A model generated the notes under the pieces. The model was not told the origin of the DNA and did no database searches. It worked only from the letters and a program-made list of their open reading frames with translations. Positions 58,223-64,000 of a stretch of 64,000 nucleotides of DNA are shown here, one piece after another. Source of the DNA: Pseudomonas kermanshahensis (GTDB taxonomy: Bacteria > Pseudomonadota > Gammaproteobacteria > Pseudomonadales > Pseudomonadaceae); contig NZ_JABWRY020000004.1 of NCBI RefSeq assembly GCF_014269205.2, positions 3,531-67,530 on the forward strand, read 5' to 3'. Every line of letters begins with the position of its first letter. Within the stretch, counting starts at the first letter, position 1. Both the position numbers and the translations under genes were made by a program.

Positions 58223-58960
58223 TCAAGCTTGCCCCGGTTTTGCCGTGCGTGCCAGGCAATACACATCGACCCTGCATGCACCGGCCCTGCATAGCACGGC
58301 GGCGATGGCTTGCGCGGTGGCTCCCGTGGTCAGCACGTCATCAACCACGGCCACATGCAAGCCTTTGAGCGCGTGTTCGTCGGCCACGGCAAAGGCTCGC
58401 TGCAGATTGCGCTGGCGCGCTTTGGCATCCAGGCTCTGCTGCGCCGGCGTTTCGCGTGTGCGCAGCAATAGTCGCTCGTCGCAGTCGATTGCCAGGCTTT
58501 TGGACAACCAGCGCGTCAGCATGCCGGCCTGGTTGAAGCCGCGCGCTCGCAGTCGACGCTTGGCCAACGGAACAGGCAACAGCAGGTCAGGTTGCGTCAG
58601 GCCCTCTGCGTAGCGGTGTTGCAGGCCATGGCTCAACATTTCGGCCATCAAACGCCCTAGCGGCCATTGGCGGTTGTGCTTGAAACGGCTGATCAGCGTG
58701 TCGACTGGAAATCCGTAATGCCACAGCGCGACGACGTGCTCGAACGCCGGCGCACGGCGGCAACACTGGGCGCAGGTCAGGTTGGCCATCGGTAACGGCA
58801 GGGCGCAGCGCAGGCAATGGTCCGTCAGCCAAGGCAGCTCCTGCTCGCAGGCCATACACAACGGGTACGCCTGTTCAGCAGGCGCATCGCACAGCAAACA
58901 GCTGTGGTTAATATTTGCACACTTGTAAACCAGTGCTTTCAGTCTTAGTTGACAGTTCAT
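58223..58960 (-). CDS. comF: ComF family phosphoribosyltransferase-like protein
   Basis: A 245-residue ComF protein from the ATG giving MNCQLRLKALVYKCANINHS. Its N-terminal zinc-binding region has four Cys pairs (CLLC, CMAC, CLRC, CAQC). The C-terminal phosphoribosyltransferase domain has LLLPVPLAKRRLRARGFNQAGMLTRWL and the PRPP loop VAVVDDVLTTGATAQAIA. ComF is needed for natural transformation in competent bacteria; its role in Pseudomonas is unclear. It diverges from bioB, and its first codons overlap the BirA-type operator and bioB promoter. Confidence 0.92.
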   Translation of the reverse strand: MNCQLRLKALVYKCANINHSCLLCDAPAEQAYPLCMACEQELPWLTDHCLRCALPLPMANLTCAQCCRRAPAFEHVVALWHYGFPVDTLISRFKHNRQWPLGRLMAEMLSHGLQHRYAEGLTQPDLLLPVPLAKRRLRARGFNQAGMLTRWLSKSLAIDCDERLLLRTRETPAQQSLDAKARQRNLQRAFAVADEHALKGLHVAVVDDVLTTGATAQAIAAVLCRAGACRVDVYCLARTAKPGQA

Positions 58961-58977
58961 AGGCCTTCCGTGACTAT
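58923..58977 (+). promoter_or_regulatory. BirA-type biotin operator overlapping the bioB promoter
   Basis: TTGTAAACC (58923-58931), a 15-base spacer and AGTTGACAG (58947-58955) fit the bio operator TTGTAAACC-N15-GGTTTACAA with a perfect left and 6-of-9 right half. The right half contains TTGACA (58949-58954), a consensus -35, with GACTAT 17 bases later at 58972-58977 as -10. Bound BirA would therefore block bioB transcription. The left part lies inside the first codons of the divergent comF. Confidence 0.7.
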
Positions 58978-59049
58978 GCGAGCTATCCGTGATGCGCTGG
59001 CGGGCTTTCCTGTCCCGGCGCCAGTTACAGCCTAAACAAGGAAACGCCG

Positions 59050-60108
59050 ATGAGCGCCAGCACAACTGCAACAACACGTCACGACTGGACCTTGGCCGAG
59101 GTCAAGGCGCTGTTTCAGCAACCGTTCAATGACCTGCTGTTCCAGGCGCAAACCGTGCACCGCGCGCACTTCGACCCGAACCGCGTTCAGGTTTCGACCT
59201 TGCTGTCGATCAAGACCGGCGCCTGCCCTGAAGATTGCAAATATTGTCCGCAGTCCGGCCACTACAACACCGGGCTGGAAAAACAAAAGCTGATGGAAGT
59301 GCAGAAGGTGCTGGAAGAAGCCGCCCGCGCCAAAGCCATCGGCTCCACCCGCTTCTGCATGGGCGCGGCGTGGAAGCACCCGTCGGCCAAGGACATGCCC
59401 TACGTGCTGGAGATGGTCAAAGGGGTGAAGGCCATGGGCCTGGAAACCTGCATGACCCTCGGCAAGCTCGACCAGGACCAGACCCAGGCCCTGGCCCAGG
59501 CCGGCCTCGACTACTACAACCACAACCTCGACACCTCGCCGGAGTTCTACGGCAGCATCATCACCACCCGCACCTACAGCGAGCGCCTGCAGACCCTGGC
59601 CTATGTGCGCGATGCCGGGATGAAGATCTGCTCCGGTGGCATCCTCGGCATGGGCGAGTCGCTGGACGATCGCGCCGGGCTACTGATCCAGTTGGCTAAC
59701 CTGCCGGAGCACCCAGAGTCGGTGCCGATCAACATGCTGGTCAAGGTCGCCGGCACGCCGCTGGCCGAGGAAGAAGATGTCGACCCGTTCGATTTCATCC
59801 GCATGCTGGCGGTGGCTCGCCTGCTGATGCCAAAGTCGCATGTGCGCCTGTCGGCCGGCCGCGAGCAGATGAACGAACAGATGCAGGCCCTGGCCTTCAT
59901 GGCTGGCGCCAACTCGATCTTCTATGGCGAAAAACTGCTGACCACCGCCAACCCGCAGGCTGACAAAGACATGCAGCTGTTCGCCCGCCTTGGCATCAAG
60001 CCTGAGGCCCGCGAAGAGCATGCCGATGAAGTGCACCAGGCGGCCATCGAGCAGGCGCTGGTCGAACAGCGCAGCAGCGAGATGTTCTACAACGCAGCAT
60101 CGGCCTGA
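59050..60108 (+). CDS. bioB: Biotin synthase
   Basis: A 352-residue radical-SAM enzyme that inserts sulfur into dethiobiotin. The [4Fe-4S] motif is [14 protein letters not shown] (CxxxCxxC). Further family blocks are [41 protein letters not shown] and [34 protein letters not shown]. The ATG is preceded by AAGGAAA. It is the first gene of the biotin operon bioBFHCD and sits behind a BirA-type operator. bioF starts one base after its stop. Confidence 0.97.
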   Translation: MSASTTATTRHDWTLAEVKALFQQPFNDLLFQAQTVHRAHFDPNRVQVSTLLSIKTGACPEDCKYCPQSGHYNTGLEKQKLMEVQKVLEEAARAKAIGSTRFCMGAAWKHPSAKDMPYVLEMVKGVKAMGLETCMTLGKLDQDQTQALAQAGLDYYNHNLDTSPEFYGSIITTRTYSERLQTLAYVRDAGMKICSGGILGMGESLDDRAGLLIQLANLPEHPESVPINMLVKVAGTPLAEEEDVDPFDFIRMLAVARLLMPKSHVRLSAGREQMNEQMQALAFMAGANSIFYGEKLLTTANPQADKDMQLFARLGIKPEAREEHADEVHQAAIEQALVEQRSSEMFYNAASA

Positions 60109-60109
60109 G

Positions 60110-61282
60110 ATGGCCTTTGACCTGGCGGCGCGCCTGGCCGAACGGCGCGCCGCAGACCTGTATCGGCAACGGCCCCTGCTGGAGAGCCCGCAAGGGCCTG
60201 AAGTGGTGGTCGATGGCCAGCCGCTGTTGGCGTTTTGCAGCAATGATTACCTGGGCCTTGCCAACCACCCCGAGGTGATTGCTGCGTGGCAGGCGGGCGC
60301 CGAGCGGTGGGGTGTCGGTGGCGGGGCCTCGCACCTGGTGGTTGGCCACAGCACGCCGCACCACCAGGTCGAGGAGGCCTTGGCAGAACTCACCGGGCGC
60401 CCGCGCGCGCTGTTGTTCTCCACCGGTTACATGGCCAACCTGGGTGCAATCACCGCGCTGGTGGGGCAGGGTGACACGGTGTTGCAGGACCGCCTTAACC
60501 ACGCGTCCTTGCTCGACGGCGGGCTGCTGAGCGGCGCCCGTTTCAACCGCTATCTGCACAACGACCCGGCCAGCCTGGAAAGCCGCCTGGGCAAGGCCGT
60601 CGGCAATACCTTGGTGGTAACCGACGGGGTGTTCAGCATGGATGGCGACCTTGCCGATTTGCCGGCGTTGGCCAAGGTTGCCCGCGCCCGCGGCGCCTGG
60701 CTGATGGTCGATGATGCCCATGGCCTGGGCACGTTGGGTGCGCAAGGTGGCGGTATCGTCGAGCACTTCGGCCTGGGCCTCGATGACGTGCCTGTGCTGA
60801 TCGGCACGCTGGGCAAGGCCTGCGGTACGGCGGGTGCCTTTGTCGCCGGCAGCGAAGCGTTGATTGAAGCGCTGGTGCAGTTTGCCCGGCCCTATATCTA
60901 CACCACTAGCCAACCCCCGGCGCTGGCCTGCGCGACACTCAAGAGCCTGGAGCTGCTGCGCCGCGAAACCTGGCGCCGTGAGCACCTGGATGCGTTGATT
61001 CGCCAGTTCCGCCTGGGTGCCGAACAGATCGGCCTGCAGCTGATGGACAGCCCGACGCCGATCCAGCCGATCCTGATTGGCGACAGCGCACAAGCGCTGC
61101 GCCTTTCGCAGATGTTGCGCGAACGTGGCTTGCTGGTGACGGCAATTCGCCCGCCCACCGTGCCTGCCGGCAGTGCACGCTTGCGGGTTACCTTGAGCGC
61201 CGCGCACAGCGAGGCGCAGGTGCAGCTATTGTTGAATGCATTGGCCGAGTGTTATCCACAGCTGGAGGCCGCCGATGCGTAA
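60110..61282 (+). CDS. bioF: 8-amino-7-oxononanoate synthase
   Basis: A 390-residue PLP enzyme that condenses pimeloyl-ACP (or -CoA) with alanine. The N-terminus is [21 protein letters not shown]. The PLP Lys lies in [15 protein letters not shown]; substrate/PLP contacts include [39 protein letters not shown] and [12 protein letters not shown]. It overlaps bioH by eight bases, so translation is coupled. Confidence 0.97.
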   Translation: MAFDLAARLAERRAADLYRQRPLLESPQGPEVVVDGQPLLAFCSNDYLGLANHPEVIAAWQAGAERWGVGGGASHLVVGHSTPHHQVEEALAELTGRPRALLFSTGYMANLGAITALVGQGDTVLQDRLNHASLLDGGLLSGARFNRYLHNDPASLESRLGKAVGNTLVVTDGVFSMDGDLADLPALAKVARARGAWLMVDDAHGLGTLGAQGGGIVEHFGLGLDDVPVLIGTLGKACGTAGAFVAGSEALIEALVQFARPYIYTTSQPPALACATLKSLELLRRETWRREHLDALIRQFRLGAEQIGLQLMDSPTPIQPILIGDSAQALRLSQMLRERGLLVTAIRPPTVPAGSARLRVTLSAAHSEAQVQLLLNALAECYPQLEAADA

Positions 61283-62006
61283 CCGACTGATCCTTCTCCC
61301 CGGATGGGGCCTGGGTACTGCTGCGCTGGAGCCGTTGGCGGCCAGCCTGCGCGCCCAGGATGCCCGCTTGCAGGTCGAGCTGATGCCCCTGCCGGAGCTG
61401 GCCGACGCCGACGTACAGGCGTGGGTCGACCACCTTGACCGCAAGTTGCCCCGTGATACCTGGCTGGGCGGTTGGTCGCTGGGCGGCATGCTCGCCAGCG
61501 AACTTGCGCGCAAGCGCGGCGACCACTGTTGCGGACTGCTGACCTTGGCCAGCAACCCCAGTTTCGTGGCGCGGCCAGACTGGCCCCACGGCATGGCCGA
61601 AGATACCTTCGGCACCTTCCTCGACGGTTGCCGCAGCCACACCCAGGTAACCCTCAAACGCTTCCGCACCCTGTGCAGCGACGGCGCCCAACAACCTCGT
61701 ACCTTGCTGCGCCAGCTGGGCGTCGGTGTGCCGGATACCGACCCGCTGTACCTCGCCACCGGGCTGGAAGTACTGGCCCAGCTGGATACCCGCGAGGCAC
61801 TGCAGGCTTATGGCGGTCCGCAACTGCACCTGTTCGCCGGCAGTGATGCACTGGTCCCGGCCGAGGCGGCCAAAGCGCTGAGCGAGTTGTTGCCCGACGT
61901 GGAGGTTGGGCTGGTTGAAGACAGTTCCCACGCGTTCCTGCTGGAATACCCACAGGAGCTGGCGGCGGGTATCAAGAGTTTTCTGCATGAGAGTGGCGAT
62001 GACTGA
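61275..62006 (+). CDS. bioH: Pimeloyl-ACP methyl ester esterase BioH
   Basis: A 243-residue alpha/beta-hydrolase that demethylates pimeloyl-ACP methyl ester. The start [21 protein letters not shown] is typical of Pseudomonas BioH. The nucleophile elbow [14 protein letters not shown] carries the Ser, a likely Asp is in [10 protein letters not shown], and the His in [11 protein letters not shown]. Location between bioF and bioC supports this role. It overlaps bioC by eight bases. Confidence 0.93.
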   Translation: MRNRLILLPGWGLGTAALEPLAASLRAQDARLQVELMPLPELADADVQAWVDHLDRKLPRDTWLGGWSLGGMLASELARKRGDHCCGLLTLASNPSFVARPDWPHGMAEDTFGTFLDGCRSHTQVTLKRFRTLCSDGAQQPRTLLRQLGVGVPDTDPLYLATGLEVLAQLDTREALQAYGGPQLHLFAGSDALVPAEAAKALSELLPDVEVGLVEDSSHAFLLEYPQELAAGIKSFLHESGDD

Positions 62007-62817
62007 CCTTTCCCGTCCGACCCTGCCCGGCGCGCTGCCGGACAAGCGCCAGGTGGCGGCCTCGTTTTCCCGCGCGGCGGCCAGCTACGACAGCGTCGCG
62101 GCGTTGCAGCGCGACGTCGGCCTGAACCTGCTGGGCCAGTTGCCAGAGGGCTTGGCACCGTCGCGCTGGCTGGACCTGGGCAGCGGCACCGGCCACTTCA
62201 GCCGGGTGCTGGCCGAGCGCTTCGCGCAGGCCAGTGGCGTGGCGGTGGATATCGCCGAAGGCATGCTGCGCCATGCCCGCAACGAACAGCGCGGCGCGCA
62301 GTACCACGTGGCCGGCGATGCCGAGCGCTTGCCGCTGCGCGATGCCAGCGTCGATCTGGTGTTCTCCAGCCTGGCGGTGCAGTGGTGCGGGCAGTTCGCC
62401 AGTGTGCTGGACGAGGCGCGCCGGGTGTTACGCCCAGGCGGGGTGCTGGCATTCAGCAGCCTGTGCGTCGGCACCCTCGATGAACTGCGTGCCAGTTGGC
62501 AGGCCGTGGATGGCCTGGTGCATGTCAACCGCTTCCGCCGCTTTGACGATTACCAGCGCCTGTGCGCGGGCAGTGGCTTCGAGCAGGTAGCGCTGCAGCA
62601 GCGCGCGCACGTGCTGCACTACCCCGATGTACGCAGCCTGACCCACGAGCTGAAGGCGCTTGGTGCACACAATATCAACCCGGGCCGCCCTTCGGGCCTC
62701 ACCGGCCGTGCCCGCATGCAGGGCTTGTTGCAGGCATACGAGGCATTTCGCCAGCCTCAGGGGCTGCCCGCCACTTACCAAGTGGTCTATGGTGTGCTGC
62801 GCAAGCCACAGGCGTAA
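61999..62817 (+). CDS. bioC: Malonyl-ACP O-methyltransferase BioC
   Basis: A 272-residue SAM methyltransferase that masks malonyl-ACP as methyl ester to start pimelate synthesis. The ATG chosen gives [31 protein letters not shown], the BioC N-terminus. The SAM site is [19 protein letters not shown], with [11 protein letters not shown] and [16 protein letters not shown] further on. The unesterified product is returned by BioH, encoded just upstream. Confidence 0.95.
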   Translation: MTDLSRPTLPGALPDKRQVAASFSRAAASYDSVAALQRDVGLNLLGQLPEGLAPSRWLDLGSGTGHFSRVLAERFAQASGVAVDIAEGMLRHARNEQRGAQYHVAGDAERLPLRDASVDLVFSSLAVQWCGQFASVLDEARRVLRPGGVLAFSSLCVGTLDELRASWQAVDGLVHVNRFRRFDDYQRLCAGSGFEQVALQQRAHVLHYPDVRSLTHELKALGAHNINPGRPSGLTGRARMQGLLQAYEAFRQPQGLPATYQVVYGVLRKPQA

Positions 62818-62827
62818 GGGGAGTCAG

Positions 62828-63508
62828 ATGAGCCAGGCCTATTTCATTGCCGGTACCGATACCGATGTCGGCAAGACCACGATTGCTGCCGGCCTGCTGC
62901 ATGCAGCGCGGTTGCAGGGCATGAGCACATTGGGCGCCAAGCCGGTGGCGTCGGGTTGTACGGTAACCGCAAAGGGGCTGCGCAACAGCGACGCACAGGC
63001 GCTGATCGATGAAAGCACGATCAAATTGCCGTACGAACAGGTCAACCCATTCGCCTTCGAGCCTGCGATCGCACCCCATGTCGCCGCACGCGAGGCCGGC
63101 GTCACGCTGGGTGTACCCGAGCTGTTGGCGGCGATGCGCAACGTGCTGCAGCAAAACGCCGACTTCACGTTGATCGAAGGCGCCGGTGGCTGGCGTGTGC
63201 CGCTGTCGGGCCAGGCCAACCTGTCTGACCTGGCCATTGCCCTGCAACTGCCAGTGATCCTGGTGGTTGGGGTGCGCCTGGGCTGTATCAGCCATGCCTT
63301 GCTCAGCGCCGAAGCGATTGCCCGCGATGGGCTGCAACTGGCGGGCTGGGTGGCGAATATCATCGAACCGCGCACATCGCGCCTTGAAGAAAACCTGGCC
63401 AGCCTCGCCGAGCGCTTGCCGGCGCCATGCCTGGGGCGGGTACCGAAGTTGAAGCTGGCGAGTGCCAATATGGTGGCTGAGCATTTGCAGCTGGATTTGC
63501 TGGATTAA
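62828..63508 (+). CDS. bioD: Dethiobiotin synthetase
   Basis: A 226-residue ATP-dependent carboxylase that closes the ureido ring of dethiobiotin. The P-loop is FIAGTDTDVGKTTIAAGLL. KPVASGC, NPFAFEPAIAPHVAA and EGAGGWRVPLS are the substrate and Mg blocks. The ATG lies ten bases after the bioC stop with GGGGAG upstream. It ends the biotin operon; bioA is not in the window, as is usual for Pseudomonas. Confidence 0.96.
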   Translation: MSQAYFIAGTDTDVGKTTIAAGLLHAARLQGMSTLGAKPVASGCTVTAKGLRNSDAQALIDESTIKLPYEQVNPFAFEPAIAPHVAAREAGVTLGVPELLAAMRNVLQQNADFTLIEGAGGWRVPLSGQANLSDLAIALQLPVILVVGVRLGCISHALLSAEAIARDGLQLAGWVANIIEPRTSRLEENLASLAERLPAPCLGRVPKLKLASANMVAEHLQLDLLD

Positions 63509-63620
63509 CGGCCGCTGCCTATCGACTGGCACTGGGCCATTAACGATTTAAACGGGCCTTTTCTGCCATCAACTGCTTTAATGAGGCCTGTTCGTCATCC
63601 AGCGTCAATGGAGTCCTGAC

Positions 63621-63917
63621 ATGGAAATCACCGGCAGCTCCGCCTATTACGCGGGCCTCAGCGCAATCCAAAGCGGCCAGAACCGCGTCGATCAAGCCGC
63701 CAGCCAGATCGCCAACCATACCGCCGAACGCACCGCCACCAGCCAGTCGAGCGACTTCCAGGCTGAGCGTCTGCGCGCTGTTGATCGCAGCCAGCAGATG
63801 GACTTGGCCACCAGTACCGTGCAACTGGCACTGGGCAAACATGAAGTGGAGCTTGGCGCGAAAGTCGTCAAGGCATCCGACGAAATGCTCGGCCGGATCA
63901 TCGACACCTACGCCTGA
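63621..63917 (+). CDS. Small conserved protein with flagellar-rod-like ends
   Basis: A 98-residue protein starting MEITGSSAYYAGLSAIQSGQNRVDQAASQIANHT and ending ALGKHEVELGAKVVKASDEMLGRIIDTYA. The ATG follows GGAG. It is fully helical by composition. The N-terminal SAYYAGLSAIQSGQNRVDQAASQIAN and C-terminal MLGRIIDTYA resemble the N- and C-terminal helices of flagellar rod/hook proteins, with no domain between them. It lacks a signal peptide. A gene of this kind follows bioD in Pseudomonas, but I know no function. It is separated from bioD by 112 bases. Confidence 0.75.
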   Translation: MEITGSSAYYAGLSAIQSGQNRVDQAASQIANHTAERTATSQSSDFQAERLRAVDRSQQMDLATSTVQLALGKHEVELGAKVVKASDEMLGRIIDTYA

Positions 63918-63950
63918 TCCCTCGCGGCACTCAACTTAGCGACTCTTCCT

Positions 63951-64000
63951 TTGTGGGCGCGGGCTTCCCTTGCGCCTCATTGCGCCCCTGCGCGCCCTCT
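63951..64000. repeat. Partial REP-like arm at the right edge
   Basis: TTGTGGGCGCGGGCTTCCCT resembles a diverged REP arm of the GAGCGGGCTTGCC type, cut by the window end, so the partner cannot be seen. Confidence 0.4.

Noticed and set aside
1..64000. Search for tRNA, rRNA, CRISPR arrays, insertion sequences, prophage and attachment sites
   Set aside because: No sequence with the needed features was recognised by eye. REP doublets are the only dispersed repeats found.

Overview
The window is a stretch of GC-rich Pseudomonas chromosome, most likely from the P. putida group. The reasons are gene content and order (sox-purU-fdhA, creBCD, aceEF-glnE-waaFCG-waaP, glcB, bioBFHCD), a glutathione-independent formaldehyde dehydrogenase of the P. 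putida type, and more than a dozen REP doublets of the P. putida sequence type between genes. Nearly all of it is core genome. No tRNA, rRNA, CRISPR array, integrase or transposase was seen.

Layout. 1-4.7 kb: the end of the sarcosine-oxidation operon (soxA partial, soxG), purU and fdhA, which together demethylate sarcosine and dispose of the one-carbon unit. 4.7-6.9 kb: a small AT-rich accessory patch with a frameshifted Rhs-type remnant, a decayed copy of the fdhA 3' end and an intact orphan Rhs-core protein. 6.9-19.2 kb: a DUF2780 protein, an APC permease, an acyltransferase, a retropepsin-like protease, the creBCD two-component locus, a GST, msrA and a GAF/PAS/GGDEF/EAL protein. 19.3-27 kb: aceF and aceE (pyruvate dehydrogenase), diverging from glnE across an intergenic region with two matching dyad operators. 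27-34 kb: the LPS inner-core operon waaF-waaC-waaG-waaP plus three more kinase-like genes, tightly coupled. 34-37 kb: a 1004-residue toxin-like protein on the opposite strand. 37-42.7 kb: an iron-uptake cell-surface signalling module (ECF sigma, FecR, STN-containing TonB receptor, PepSY protein and a 58-residue membrane protein). 42.8-51.7 kb: a DEDDh exonuclease coupled to a cNMP/CBS/nucleotidyltransferase protein, an orphan receiver, glcB, an ACT-domain regulator, a DnaA-box-rich intergenic region, rarD and srkA. 52-57.4 kb: a two-gene exported system of planctomycete-like architecture. 57.4-63.9 kb: a ModE-like regulator, comF, the biotin operon bioBFHCD behind a BirA-type operator, and a small conserved protein.

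The most unusual locus is the pair at 51973-57430. One gene encodes a 1367-residue exported protein that appears to combine a carbohydrate-binding-like module, a sugar-dehydrogenase-like beta-propeller, two CxxCH haem motifs and the DUF1587/1595/1592/1588/1585 series. Its neighbour is a Tat-signal protein of the DUF1552 (HXXSHH) family. Second in interest is the 4.7-6.6 kb Rhs/fdhA-relic patch. Function calls rest on reading the translated sequence and on knowledge of the families; no database search was run.
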